Source of the DNA: Spirochaeta isovalerica
GTDB taxonomy: Bacteria > Spirochaetota > Spirochaetia > DSM-2461
Assembly: GCF_014207565.1 (NCBI RefSeq)
Contig: NZ_JACHGJ010000012.1
Coordinates: 34,788-98,787, forward strand
Direction: 5' to 3'
Length of the DNA: 64,000 nt
In this document: piece after piece, positions 17,612 through 26,874 of the stretch
Layout: every line of letters begins with the position of its first letter
How positions within the stretch are numbered: the first letter of the stretch is position 1
Program-made: the position numbers and the translations under genes
The notes under the pieces: model-generated
The model's input: only the letters and a program-made list of their open reading frames with translations
Databases searched by the model: none
What the model was told of the DNA's origin: nothing

Positions 17612-17637
17612 TTTCACTTTGAATCTCCTTCTTCCAG

Positions 17638-17668
17638 GAGGCTGTTTACGGACAGCCTCTTTTTTATT
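17638..17668 (+). terminator. Rho-independent terminator of ilvC
   Basis: GAGGCTGT (17638-17645) pairs with ACAGCCTC (17652-17659), 6-nt loop, followed by a run of seven T interrupted only by A. The T-tract overlaps the 3' end of the convergent MocR gene. Confidence 0.85.
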
Positions 17669-19109
17669 TAAACATGAGTTCCATCGTCAGTTCACCGAGT
17701 CTGGCAACGGCATAGCTGATGCTCCTGCTGTAGCAACCGGCGTCAAGGCGAATGAATCTTCTGAAAAGATTATTCTGGGAAAACAGACCTCCGGGAACGA
17801 TGGCGATGTTCTCATTAATGGCTTTTTCATATAAATCGAGTCCCGACACATTACCGGGCAATTCCACCCAGAGAGTATAACCGCCTTTGGGATCGGTCAT
17901 CTTCGTACCCTGCGGGAAAAATTTTCTGACATCCTCTCTCAGCATCTTCATTCTTTCTCCGACTTCGCTCCGGAGCTTTCTGAGCTGTTTGTAATAGCCT
18001 CCTGATTGCAAATAGTTCGACAAAAGAAGCTGGGATATGGTCGAAGTGCATATGTTGGATCCTATTTTATGCTGAATGATAGCATCCTTGAATTTTCCGG
18101 GAACGATATATCCCACTCTCAATCCGGGAGAGACTGTTTTGGAAAAAGACGAGCAGAGAACCGTATTGCCGCTTTTATCATAAGTGCGGCAGGTGGAGGG
18201 GCGGGTCCCCTCGAAATAGAGATCGCCGTAGACATCATCTTCGAGAAGCGGAATTCCCGCAGTCTTCAATATATCTGTCAGCCTCCGTTTGTTTTTGTCC
18301 GGAATCACGCTCCCTGTGGGATTATTGAAATTGCTTATCACCAGACATGCCTTTACTTCATTGTGTTCAATTCCGTATTCGAGAATGTCAAGAGAGATTC
18401 CGTCATCGGGATCTGAAGGGATCTCCAGTATTTTCAGTCCCAGATTTTTAAAAGTAAGGACCAGATTGGAATATATGGGAGACTGTACCGCGATGGTATC
18501 TCCGGGACTTGTTATTGCACTGAGCGCGAGAAACAGAGCTTCTTCACATCCGGAGGTGATCAGAATGTCATTAGCTGTCAGCGTCAGACCGCTGTCCAGC
18601 AGCTTTTTGGCTATGACATTCCTCAATTCCGGCATGCCTTCCGGAGGAGCATACATGAGACTCTGCTTCTTCTGATTTTCCGTCATGGAGGATATAAGCG
18701 AACTGAAATCCTGAAGAGGAAGGAGCGAAGGAGAGGCAGTCGCCATTCCCAGAGGGACATACCGGCTGTCCATGACTTCTTCCAGGATCCTCTGAAACAT
18801 GAAGTTGCCGGTGATTTCCAGCGTATTGGGTCTGAAGGAATGTGCCGGATCGGGGATCTGCAGCTTCCTGACATCTATGTCTTTGACAAAATACCCTCGA
18901 TGGGGACGCCCCTCCACAAGCTGCCTGCTCTCAAGTATGGCATAGGCTTCTTTTATCGTATTGATACTGACCTTTAAATTCTCGCTCATTTTTCGTATGG
19001 AGGGAATTCTCGAACCGGTTTCATACATTCCCTGAAGAATGAGAGATTCAATATCATCGGCTACTTTCTGATATAGAGGCTGCTTCTTTTTCTCATCATG
19101 TGAACTCAT
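17664..19109 (-). CDS. MocR-type PLP-dependent regulator (GntR wHTH + aminotransferase fold)
   Basis: About 481 aa. The N-terminal GntR winged helix (PLYQKVADDIESLILQG ... GSRIPSIRKMSENLKVS) is followed by a class I aminotransferase-like domain with SGCEEALFLALSA, SNFNNPTGSVIP and the PLP lysine motif SSFSKTVSPGLRVGY. MocR proteins sense an amino compound or PLP and usually control a divergent operon. Here that is the cysK-osmC-symporter cluster, with three phased boxes between (19143-19198). The start is unresolved: ATG at 19109 gives a normal N-terminus but has no clear ribosome-binding site; an in-frame GTG at 19172 would add 21 residues. Confidence 0.88.
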   Translation of the reverse strand: MSSHDEKKKQPLYQKVADDIESLILQGMYETGSRIPSIRKMSENLKVSINTIKEAYAILESRQLVEGRPHRGYFVKDIDVRKLQIPDPAHSFRPNTLEITGNFMFQRILEEVMDSRYVPLGMATASPSLLPLQDFSSLISSMTENQKKQSLMYAPPEGMPELRNVIAKKLLDSGLTLTANDILITSGCEEALFLALSAITSPGDTIAVQSPIYSNLVLTFKNLGLKILEIPSDPDDGISLDILEYGIEHNEVKACLVISNFNNPTGSVIPDKNKRRLTDILKTAGIPLLEDDVYGDLYFEGTRPSTCRTYDKSGNTVLCSSFSKTVSPGLRVGYIVPGKFKDAIIQHKIGSNICTSTISQLLLSNYLQSGGYYKQLRKLRSEVGERMKMLREDVRKFFPQGTKMTDPKGGYTLWVELPGNVSGLDLYEKAINENIAIVPGGLFSQNNLFRRFIRLDAGCYSRSISYAVARLGELTMELMFK

Positions 19110-19142
19110 TATAGACAGAATAGCACAGTTTTGAGTCCTTTT

Positions 19143-19198
19143 GGGTACAGTTTTTTCATTTTTAAAGGACACAGAACAACTTATTGTGCACTGTGCCC
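19143..19198. promoter_or_regulatory. Three phased GGnnACAG-type boxes between MocR gene and cysK cluster
   Basis: GGGTACAG (19143-19150, plus), GGACACAG (19167-19174, plus) and CTGTGCCC (19191-19198, i.e. GGGCACAG on minus) begin exactly 24 bp apart. The first contains GGTACA, resembling half-sites reported for MocR-family regulators. Two or three related half-sites are the expected layout for a dimeric MocR. The boxes lie upstream of the MocR ATG at 19109. Confidence 0.45.
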
Positions 19199-19285
19199 AT
19201 GAACTTTATAAACTTCTGGGGCTTTCTTTCTCGACAATAGGATATTAGCATTAATTCATATACCGGGAAATGGTAGGAAATTCTT

Positions 19286-20329
19286 ATGACAGAACAAATC
19301 AAGGGGATCAGAAACCTCATCGGCAACACCCCTCTTCTTGAAATCTCTTTTCTCTACAGAGGCGGGAAAAGAAGACTTTACGCTAAAGCGGAAAACTACA
19401 ACCTTACAGGAAGTATCAAGGACCGTATGGCTCTTCATATTCTGAGAAAAGCCTATGAGAACGGTTCCATAAAACCGGGAGACAGAATCATCGAAGCGAC
19501 AAGCGGCAATACGGGAATCGCTTTTTCGGCGATCGGTCGGTATCTTGGCCATCCTGTTACGATTTTCATGCCCGATTGGATGAGCAGGGAAAGAATCAAT
19601 CTGATAAAGAGCTTCGGAGCCGATATCATCCTGGTTTCAAAAGAGCAGGGAGGATTCCTCGGAAGCATAAGAATGGCTGACGAACTGGCGGAAAAAGAAG
19701 GCGGTTCTTTCAGGCCCCAGCAGTTTGATAACAGTGACAACACAGAAGCCCATTACATTGGAACAGGTCCGGAGATCCAGATGCAGCTTGAAGATTCAGG
19801 CCTTCTCCCCGATGCGTTTATTGCCGGAGTCGGTACCGGCGGAACTGTTATGGGCACTGGAAAGTTCCTGAGAGAGAGGAATCCCTCGATTAGAATACAT
19901 CCACTGGAACCTGCCAATTCACCGACTCTGTCCACAGGATACAAAACCGGCGCACACAGGATTCAGGGCATATCTGATGAGTTCATTCCCTCCATAGTCG
20001 ATCTGGCCTCGCTCGACGAAATCCTTTCCGTCGACGATGGCGACGCCATTATTATGGCCCAGAAACTCGCGCACCTCGGCCTGGGCATCGGGATTTCATC
20101 GGGTGCGAACTTCATCGGCTCGGTCATCGCCCAGGACAGGCTGGGCGGGGACAGTACGGTCGTGACTGTATTCTCCGACGACAACAAGAAGTATCTTACG
20201 ACAGATCTTTCGCGGGTTGAGCCTGTCAAAAAGGGATATATATCCACGGAAATAGAACTTCTGTCAGTTCGAACCCTGAGCAGAATCTGCACGTTGTGCG
20301 GAAAAGAGTCAGAGGAATCAGCCGTCTGA
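19286..20329 (+). CDS. PLP-dependent cysteine synthase / cystathionine beta-synthase family enzyme
   Basis: 347 aa, fold-type II PLP enzyme. It shows IGNTPLLEI, the Schiff-base lysine in NLTGSIKDR (K45; NPGGSVKDR in most CysK), the SGNTG substrate loop (73-77) and the [10 protein letters not shown] phosphate loop. These fit O-acetylserine sulfhydrylase or CBS-type chemistry; either cysteine synthesis or cysteine beta-elimination is possible. A C-terminal extension ends in CTLCG, a CxxC pair absent from standard CysK. It has a good AGGA ribosome-binding site. First gene of a five-gene plus-strand cluster divergent from a MocR regulator, so a catabolic or sulfur-exchange role is plausible. Confidence 0.88.
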   Translation: MTEQIKGIRNLIGNTPLLEISFLYRGGKRRLYAKAENYNLTGSIKDRMALHILRKAYENGSIKPGDRIIEATSGNTGIAFSAIGRYLGHPVTIFMPDWMSRERINLIKSFGADIILVSKEQGGFLGSIRMADELAEKEGGSFRPQQFDNSDNTEAHYIGTGPEIQMQLEDSGLLPDAFIAGVGTGGTVMGTGKFLRERNPSIRIHPLEPANSPTLSTGYKTGAHRIQGISDEFIPSIVDLASLDEILSVDDGDAIIMAQKLAHLGLGIGISSGANFIGSVIAQDRLGGDSTVVTVFSDDNKKYLTTDLSRVEPVKKGYISTEIELLSVRTLSRICTLCGKESEESAV

Positions 20330-20381
20330 TGGTAAAGGTTTCCCGTACTAATTCTAAAAATGGCAAAGGAGATTTATATAA

Positions 20382-20783
20382 ATGGCAAACAAAATAACCA
20401 TTGATTTCAAAAATGGATTTAACGGCATATCCAGAAATGGAACCGGAAACAAACTAGAAGTGGCAGAGGACAAGTGGCTCCCCTATGAACTCCTTTTTAC
20501 TGCACTCGCTTCATGCATGTATTCTACTTTTCTCGATGTAATCGAAAAAAAGAAACTTGAATACGAAGAAGTGTCCATAACGATCGACGGAGAAAAAAGA
20601 GAAGAAATCCCGGCTTTTTTAAAAAAGGCCGAAATCGTTTTTACTGTTACGGGGGCTGCACAAAATGATGAAAAAATCAAAGCCAGATTTGAAAAATCAC
20701 TTCAACTGGCAGAAAAATACTGTTCGATCTACAACACACTGACAAAAGTGGCTCAGCTGCAGTCGGTCATATTATTCAAGTAA
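20382..20783 (+). CDS. OsmC-family thiol protein
   Basis: 133 aa OsmC/Ohr-fold protein. The two redox cysteines of the family are visible: C45 in TALASCMYSTF and C114 in EKYCSIYNTL. Family members reduce organic hydroperoxides or handle persulfides and acyl-thiols using these two cysteines. Located 52 bp after the cysteine synthase-like gene and 19 bp before a cystine-type symporter, it probably protects against, or processes, reactive sulfur species formed during cyst(e)ine use (inference). Cytosolic; no signal peptide. Confidence 0.88.
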   Translation: MANKITIDFKNGFNGISRNGTGNKLEVAEDKWLPYELLFTALASCMYSTFLDVIEKKKLEYEEVSITIDGEKREEIPAFLKKAEIVFTVTGAAQNDEKIKARFEKSLQLAEKYCSIYNTLTKVAQLQSVILFK

Positions 20784-20802
20784 CTAAATATCGGAGGACA
20801 AT

Positions 20803-22164
20803 ATGAATTGGGTAACAATTATTCCCTGGCTTGTAATTTTTGCAGCCTTGCTCGTAATTACAGGGATCCTGGAAAAAGGTACGAACCTGACATTCTCTAC
20901 AAGGGTTTTCATAGCCATGATACTCGGCATGATACTGGGACTGGCCCTTCACTTCTGGGGTCACGAAGAAAACACAGCCGAAGTGAGAAAATGGTTTTCA
21001 CTTATCGGTTACGGTTATGTGGATCTATTGCGGATGCTGATCATCCCGCTTGTTCCGACAAGCATTATCGTCGGCCTGATGAACCTGAAAAGCCAGAATG
21101 AGCTGAAGCAGATGGGCGGACGAACCATCGGGATGTTTCTGACAACGGCGACAATCGCCAGTATTCTCGGCCTGGTTCTCGCTTCAGTAATGAAAATCGG
21201 AAAGGGCATCTCCACGGAGGGGCTTCAAGCTCGCGAACCCGAAAGAATCGTTGACGTCATTACCCAGCTGAGAGGATTCATTCCTTCCAACCCGGTCAGT
21301 TCCGCCGCCAATACGGACATGATTCCGCTGGTGGTCTTTTCCCTGTTCATCGGAATCGCCGCCGTCATAGCCATCGGCGAGAAACCGGAATCTGTCGAGC
21401 CCTTTAAGAATTTCATGAATTCCCTTCTGACCATTGTCATTAATGTCGCTCATCTGGTAATCCGGCTGACACCCTACGGTGTAATCGGTCTTATGGCTTA
21501 CTGGATGTCTTATACGGGCATAGCCGCGATCTCCCATCTGGGTCTTTTTGTAATCGGAATCGCTCTGGCCTGCGTTATTCATATCGTCATCGTTTACGGA
21601 GGAATTCTATATGCCACGTCCAGGGTCAATGTAGTCAAATTCATCAAGGCCGCTTCTCCGGCCATGATTCTGGCCTTCACATCCCGGTCAAGTATGGGAA
21701 CTCTTACCCTGACAGTCAGCACGATGATCAACCGGCTGAAAGTGAATTCCAAAGTAGCCAACTTCGTCGGTCCAATCGGGGCTGTTATGAATATGGATGC
21801 CTGCGGGGGTATTTACCCGGCCATGGTTTCCATATTCGCAGCCAACGCCTTTGGCATAGAGCTGACGGTCATTCAGTATCTGACGATAATAATCGTCTCT
21901 ATTGTGGCCAGCATCGGCAGCGCCGGCGTTCCCATGGGAGCGACAGCTTTTACAGTCATAACGCTCACGACTGTCGGTCTGCCGGTTGAAGCCATCGGTC
22001 TGGTTGCCGGAGTCGACTTTATCGTTGATATGTTCCGGACGGCTACCAATGTGACCGGAGACATGATGACTTCTGTCGTCGTCGCCAACAAGCTGGGAGA
22101 ATTTGACAGAGACGCTTTCAATTCTCAGGACTTCAGTGAAAAATCTGCTGTTGAGACAGCATAA
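20803..22164 (+). CDS. DAACS-family symporter, resembling L-cystine transporter TcyP
   Basis: 453 aa with about eight to nine membrane helices plus two re-entrant loops. The N-terminal layout WFSLIGYGYVDLLRMLIIPLVPTSII (split: WFSLIGYGYVDLLRM / IIPLVPTSII) is like TcyP-type cystine importers. The family substrate-binding motifs are present: AFTSRSSMGTL (serine-rich re-entrant loop), NMDACGGIYP (NMDGT equivalent) and the helix-8 RTATNVTGD. Na+- or H+-coupled uptake of cystine or a dicarboxylic amino acid is expected. A cyst(e)ine substrate is favoured by the neighbours. Good GGAGGA ribosome-binding site. Confidence 0.85.
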   Translation: MNWVTIIPWLVIFAALLVITGILEKGTNLTFSTRVFIAMILGMILGLALHFWGHEENTAEVRKWFSLIGYGYVDLLRMLIIPLVPTSIIVGLMNLKSQNELKQMGGRTIGMFLTTATIASILGLVLASVMKIGKGISTEGLQAREPERIVDVITQLRGFIPSNPVSSAANTDMIPLVVFSLFIGIAAVIAIGEKPESVEPFKNFMNSLLTIVINVAHLVIRLTPYGVIGLMAYWMSYTGIAAISHLGLFVIGIALACVIHIVIVYGGILYATSRVNVVKFIKAASPAMILAFTSRSSMGTLTLTVSTMINRLKVNSKVANFVGPIGAVMNMDACGGIYPAMVSIFAANAFGIELTVIQYLTIIIVSIVASIGSAGVPMGATAFTVITLTTVGLPVEAIGLVAGVDFIVDMFRTATNVTGDMMTSVVVANKLGEFDRDAFNSQDFSEKSAVETA

Positions 22165-22178
22165 GCCAGGAGGGAAAA

Positions 22179-22409
22179 ATGAAAAGAAATCCGCTACTGC
22201 TTTTAATAGGCATGATAGTTGTAATCATCTCAATGTCATTCGTAATTATATACCAGATTGCCAATGCCCCGCCGCCGCCGATGGGATCCGACAGGGAGGG
22301 TGGTATCATTTTCGGAGCCCCGGCAACGGAGCAATCCTCATCGATTTCCAATTCGGAGTTCGTTCCGGCTGCGGAAAAACCATCGGGCAGCGACAGCTCA
22401 TGTGATTGA
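22179..22409 (+). CDS. Small single-span membrane protein
   Basis: 76 aa, not recognised. One N-terminal transmembrane helix (LLLLIGMIVVIISMSFVIIY) is followed by a Pro-rich APPPPMG and a polar Ser-rich tail that ends in SSCD, with the only cysteine at the penultimate position. A perfect GGAGG Shine-Dalgarno lies 5-6 nt before the ATG, and the gene sits 14 bp after the symporter, so it is very likely real and cotranscribed. The terminal cysteine invites a link with the thioredoxin-like protein encoded next, but this is speculation. Confidence 0.7.
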   Translation: MKRNPLLLLIGMIVVIISMSFVIIYQIANAPPPPMGSDREGGIIFGAPATEQSSSISNSEFVPAAEKPSGSDSSCD

Positions 22410-22470
22410 TATGACATGAAATCACAATAATTAGTTTTTAATTTTTGCCAAGTATAAAAGGAGACAGTTT

Positions 22471-23862
22471 ATGAAAATGCAAAAACGGTTCGTCAGGGTT
22501 CTTGTTCTTTTTCTCGGGCTCTTGATTTCAGGAGGGGCTCTGTGGGCCGGTGGACAGCAGGCGGAAGAATCTCAGGCTGAAGCCGGATCGGAAATGAAAA
22601 TGGAAGCGCCGGTCGATAAGGGTGGAATCAACGATACTTATGAGTTTTTCAACAGCAATGAGTATGCCCACCTCAACGATCCAAACCCGGTCTACAAGAC
22701 AATGACTTATGACCAGATGATCAAACTCTTTGAAAGCGAAGGCACCTATATGGTTCTCTTCGGCGGATCGTGGTGCGGCAATACACAGGCTGTCATCGGG
22801 CAGATCAACGATGTGGCAAAGGAATACGGTGTAAAAACGATCTATAACTTCGACTGGAGGATAGATGGAAAGAGCGGCGCAGCCCATTTAAGAGATAACA
22901 ACAACGAATTCAGACACCTCTACGTAGACATGGTTAATACTTATCTTCCCAATATCGTCACCATAGCCGATAGAGAGAAAAGCGGTATCCGCTATACGAA
23001 CGAAGCGGGCGAAGAAGCTCTGGCCAACAAAATGTATGTCCCGTTTCTGATGGTTTACAACAAGGACAACAAAGACGCCAACGGCAATCCCGCTCCCATC
23101 GTGGCCCAATACGAGGAAATGTTTGTATGGGAAGACGATTTTCAGACCGATGGAAAAGACGACGAGGAAAAAATCGAAGCCTACCGCCGGACCATACGTC
23201 CTCTCTTCGATTACATCTCCAAAGACGGCGTGGCCCAGCTCGACTACATGACTGACTTCGACTACTTCTCCACAGCATACAATGCCAAGGCCGGCACAAC
23301 GATTCTCGATGAATCGGACAAGCCCTGGGTAATCGAAACCGCTTCCTATGTTGAGACGACAAGAATACTGGACAGCGAAGGAACCTACGTTTTCATATTC
23401 GGTGGTCCCTGGTGCGGAAACACACGGGCCGTCATAAAGTACGTCAACGAATACGCGAAGAAATACAATATAGACACGGTCTATAACTACGATACCAGAT
23501 TTGACAACAGCAAATACAATCTCCGTGACTCGAACAACCCCTTTGCCTACCTCTATGTGGATATGGTCAGGAAATACTTCCCCGGCATTATTACAGAGAC
23601 ACCGCTTGAGAAAGGAATCAGATACACCAATGAGGCCGGTGAAGAAATCGTTGCCAACAAATTGTGGGTTCCCTACGTTTTCGTCTACAACAAAGACAAC
23701 AAGGACGCCTCAGGCAATCCCGATCCTATCCTCGGACAGATAGAGCTCATGTACACATGGGATAACATCCAGCCCGATTATGTCGATGAAAACGGCGTAA
23801 AAGGAGCGAATTACAAGACTTACACAGAGGCTCTTGACGCTCTGTTCTCTCTTGTAAAATAA
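22471..23862 (+). CDS. Exported tandem thioredoxin-like protein with single-cysteine WCGN sites
   Basis: 463 aa. A signal peptide (to about residue 26, ALWA|GGQQ) precedes two homologous thioredoxin-like domains, about residues 70-250 and 285-463. Equivalent motifs: FGGSWCGNT (C102) and FGGPWCGNT (C315); RYTNEAGEE; cis-Pro positions YVP191F and WVP401Y; VYNKDNKDA(N/S)GNP. These two cysteines are the only ones in the protein, so each active site is WCGN rather than WCxxC and cannot form the usual internal disulfide. Mixed-disulfide, persulfide or metal/thiol binding in the periplasm is more likely than classical reduction. Last gene of the cysteine cluster, closed by a terminator. Confidence 0.85.
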   Translation: MKMQKRFVRVLVLFLGLLISGGALWAGGQQAEESQAEAGSEMKMEAPVDKGGINDTYEFFNSNEYAHLNDPNPVYKTMTYDQMIKLFESEGTYMVLFGGSWCGNTQAVIGQINDVAKEYGVKTIYNFDWRIDGKSGAAHLRDNNNEFRHLYVDMVNTYLPNIVTIADREKSGIRYTNEAGEEALANKMYVPFLMVYNKDNKDANGNPAPIVAQYEEMFVWEDDFQTDGKDDEEKIEAYRRTIRPLFDYISKDGVAQLDYMTDFDYFSTAYNAKAGTTILDESDKPWVIETASYVETTRILDSEGTYVFIFGGPWCGNTRAVIKYVNEYAKKYNIDTVYNYDTRFDNSKYNLRDSNNPFAYLYVDMVRKYFPGIITETPLEKGIRYTNEAGEEIVANKLWVPYVFVYNKDNKDASGNPDPILGQIELMYTWDNIQPDYVDENGVKGANYKTYTEALDALFSLVK

Positions 23863-23889
23863 AATCAGTCGCCAGGCTTAACATTGAGG

Positions 23890-23936
23890 TTTTCATACCT
23901 TCCCGGATCCGGGTCGGTATGAAAATCTTTTTTTTT
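23890..23936 (+). terminator. Rho-independent terminator of the cysteine cluster
   Basis: TTTTCATACC (23890-23899) pairs with GGTATGAAAA (23916-23925). An inner CCCGGATCCGGG hairpin fills the loop, and a T-run (C then nine T) follows. It lies 28 bp after the thioredoxin-like gene. Confidence 0.85.
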
Positions 23937-23991
23937 ATTCGAATGAGATTAATTGTGGTGTATAGTTTTAGCATAATCCGAGGAGACTTAA

Positions 23992-26793
23992 ATGAGAAAA
24001 AAACTAACTATATATCTGTTGATTATGCTGCTGATTCCTGCGGTTTTTCTTCAGGCGAAAGGGACGTCGGAAGGGATTATTCCCGACGATCCCGACATAA
24101 TCAAAGGCGTTCTGGATAACGGACTGTCTTATTACATCCTTGAAAATGACTACCCTGAAGACCGGGCCATATTGCGGCTGGCGGTCAAAGCCGGGTCGGT
24201 ACTGGAAGATGAAGACCAGCGCGGCCTGGCCCATTTTGTGGAACATATGGCCTTCAACGGCACCGACGAGTATTCCAAAAATGATCTTATCGCCTACCTT
24301 CAGTCTCTGGGCCTGGAGTTCGGCCCGGATATAAACGCCCATACCTCATTCGATGAGACCGTTTACAAACTGCAGGTCCGCACGGATGTGGAGGAACAGC
24401 TGCTGACCGGACTGGACGTTCTCAATCAGTGGGCATTCCATCTCACCTTCGATCCGGTCGAAATCGAAAAAGAAAGAGGCGTCATTCTCGAAGAATGGAG
24501 ACTGGGACGGGGCGCCCGTGCCAGAATGCTCGATAAAGCCTTCCCCGTTCTCTTTAAAGACTCACGCTATGGAGAGAGGCTTCCCATAGGCCTGACCGAT
24601 GTTATCGAAGGCTGTTCCCATGAGAGCCTTACCCGCTTTTACCGCGACTGGTACCGTCCGGATATGATGGCTGTAATTGCTGTAGGGGATTTTGACGGCA
24701 GAAAGATAGAAGAGGTTATTAAACAGACCTTTTCTCCCTATACGAATCCGGAGATCAGCCGGGAAAGAGATGAATTCAATGTCCCGGGGCACAGCGAAAC
24801 ACTATTCTCCATAGAAAGCGATCCCGAAGCCACATCATCAATGATTGAAGTTCTGACAAAATACAAACAGGAACAGATGCGCATCCCATCGGATTACCGG
24901 GGCAAAACGGCCGAAATGCTGTTCTTCAATATGCTCAACAGCAGGCTGGACGAATTGGCCCGCAGTGAGAATCCCCCCTTCATCCAGAGCTTCGCATATA
25001 CGACTTCTTATGCCAGAGCGACTGATTTCAGCTCAATAGGAGCCCAGACGGCTGACGGGAAGCTGGAAAAGGGCCTTTCAGCCGTTCTCAGCGAAGCGGA
25101 ACGTGCACGCCGTTACGGTTTTACTCAGGGAGAACTGGACAGAGCGAAAAAAGAACTGGCCAGCCGCATTGAGCGTTACTACAGCGAAAGGGACAATCTT
25201 GAATCGGTCTATTTTGCCGAAGACATGGTACAGGCTTTTATGAACGGTCTCCCTTTGCCGGGCATTGAAACCGAAGTTGACCTTTACAACCGCTATCTCC
25301 CCTCTATTACCATGGAGGATATAGATGGGTTGGCGGAAGAACTTCTCAGCAGAGAAAACAGAGTTGTTATGGTCACAGCTCCCGCAAGAGAGGGGCTGGA
25401 ACTTCCTGATGAGGAATCGCTGACAGAAATTTTCACAAAGGTGAGAAACAGCGAGATATCTCCCTATGAGGATAACTTCAGCAGCCGCGATCTACTTTCT
25501 TCGATCCCCGCCGGAACACCGGTGATAAACAGGGAGTTTTACAAAGATACGGGGATCACTCAGTGGACCCTGGAAAATGGTATCAAAATAGTATTGAAGC
25601 CGACGGATTTCAAGAAGGATGAAATTCTTTTTACCGGATACAGCCGGGGGGGAACTTCAAAAGCAGAAGATGAAAATTATCTCTCGGCTCTTTTTGCCTC
25701 TTCGCTTCCTTCGATCAACGGAATCGGAGATTTTAATGCTGTCGAGCTGGAAAAGCAGCTGGCCGGCAAACAGGCAGGAGTCTCTCCCTATTTCAGCGAC
25801 TTAAAGGAAGGTTTCAGCGGTTCAGCCCGTCCCGCCGATCTGGAGACAATGTTCCAGCTACTTTACCTGACAGCAACAGCACCCCGTTACGACGAGAGCG
25901 CATGGACCCCTTTCATAGGTCGCGTAGCCGACTCTCTTGCCAACAGGGATTCCGATCCGCGGCAGCGCTACTCTGATCTCATAACCTCGACCATGGCTTC
26001 GGATCATTTCCGCACCAGACCCCTTACGGCCGAACGACTGACAGAAGTGAGCCAGAGCGATGCATTGGAATTCTACAAAGACAGATTCTCAGATTTCAGC
26101 GATTTCACATTCTTTTTTACCGGTAACTTTACCCTCGAAGACATTGAACCTCTGATTTCTACATATCTGGGGGCGCTTCCCTCTACCGGTAGAGAGGAGA
26201 GCTGGGAAGACAGGAATATCCGTTATGCCGAAGGCAAAATATCCGAATCCCTGGCAGCGGGTATCGAACCTGTCAGCATGGTGTCCCTCATATATTCCGG
26301 AGATTTTGACTGGAATAGAGAGGAACTCTACAAGACTTTGTCTCTGGAATCCTATCTACAGACTCAGCTGACAAGAGTTGTCCGGGAAGAAGCCAGCGGC
26401 GTATACGGCATAGGCATACGATTCTCACCGGCCAGATACCCCGTAGAGGACTACAGCTTCCGCTTCACTTTCAGCTGTGATCCCGAAAGAACAGAAGAAC
26501 TGAAAAACATGGTTATAGGGGAAATAAATAAGTTGATGGAAGGAGATGTGGACGACCAGATAGTTCATGATGTGATGGAAGCTCAGCTCGTTTCTTACGG
26601 AGAATCCCTTCAGAAGAACAGCTGGTGGCTTTCCCAGATGGAAAATGTCTGGTATTACGGTTACAACAGAGACACGATAATCAATAAGGAAGAAATGTAC
26701 GGTTCACTGACTACCGGCGATATTTCCGGTGCCGCATCAAAATACCTCTCCGGAAAAAACCTTATGGAAATCATTCTCTACCCTGCCCAATAG
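23992..26793 (+). CDS. Exported M16 (insulinase-like) zinc peptidase
   Basis: 933 aa with a signal peptide (MRKKLTIYLLIMLLIPAVFL...). The inverted zinc motif HxxEH is seen in LAHFVEHMAFNGT (about residue 80), with a downstream glutamate in FDETVYKL. The full length contains four M16 modules (two active/inactive-like halves) as in PqqL/pitrilysin-type bacterial proteins. It probably degrades short peptides in the periplasm. Transcribed alone between two terminators. A second, cytosolic-looking M16 peptidase is at 29384-32254. Confidence 0.92.
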   Translation: MRKKLTIYLLIMLLIPAVFLQAKGTSEGIIPDDPDIIKGVLDNGLSYYILENDYPEDRAILRLAVKAGSVLEDEDQRGLAHFVEHMAFNGTDEYSKNDLIAYLQSLGLEFGPDINAHTSFDETVYKLQVRTDVEEQLLTGLDVLNQWAFHLTFDPVEIEKERGVILEEWRLGRGARARMLDKAFPVLFKDSRYGERLPIGLTDVIEGCSHESLTRFYRDWYRPDMMAVIAVGDFDGRKIEEVIKQTFSPYTNPEISRERDEFNVPGHSETLFSIESDPEATSSMIEVLTKYKQEQMRIPSDYRGKTAEMLFFNMLNSRLDELARSENPPFIQSFAYTTSYARATDFSSIGAQTADGKLEKGLSAVLSEAERARRYGFTQGELDRAKKELASRIERYYSERDNLESVYFAEDMVQAFMNGLPLPGIETEVDLYNRYLPSITMEDIDGLAEELLSRENRVVMVTAPAREGLELPDEESLTEIFTKVRNSEISPYEDNFSSRDLLSSIPAGTPVINREFYKDTGITQWTLENGIKIVLKPTDFKKDEILFTGYSRGGTSKAEDENYLSALFASSLPSINGIGDFNAVELEKQLAGKQAGVSPYFSDLKEGFSGSARPADLETMFQLLYLTATAPRYDESAWTPFIGRVADSLANRDSDPRQRYSDLITSTMASDHFRTRPLTAERLTEVSQSDALEFYKDRFSDFSDFTFFFTGNFTLEDIEPLISTYLGALPSTGREESWEDRNIRYAEGKISESLAAGIEPVSMVSLIYSGDFDWNREELYKTLSLESYLQTQLTRVVREEASGVYGIGIRFSPARYPVEDYSFRFTFSCDPERTEELKNMVIGEINKLMEGDVDDQIVHDVMEAQLVSYGESLQKNSWWLSQMENVWYYGYNRDTIINKEEMYGSLTTGDISGAASKYLSGKNLMEIILYPAQ

Positions 26794-26825
26794 ACTTTAC
26801 TGTAGATTAATTTTAAACTTTTTCA

Positions 26826-26860
26826 GGGGAATCCGCCTAAGGCGGCTTCCCCCTTTTTTT
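26826..26860 (+). terminator. Rho-independent terminator of the exported M16 peptidase
   Basis: GGGGAATCCGCC, 3-nt loop, GGCGGCTTCCCC (one A-C mismatch) followed by seven T; 32 bp after the stop. Confidence 0.9.
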
Positions 26861-26874
26861 ATAGCAGGTATATA

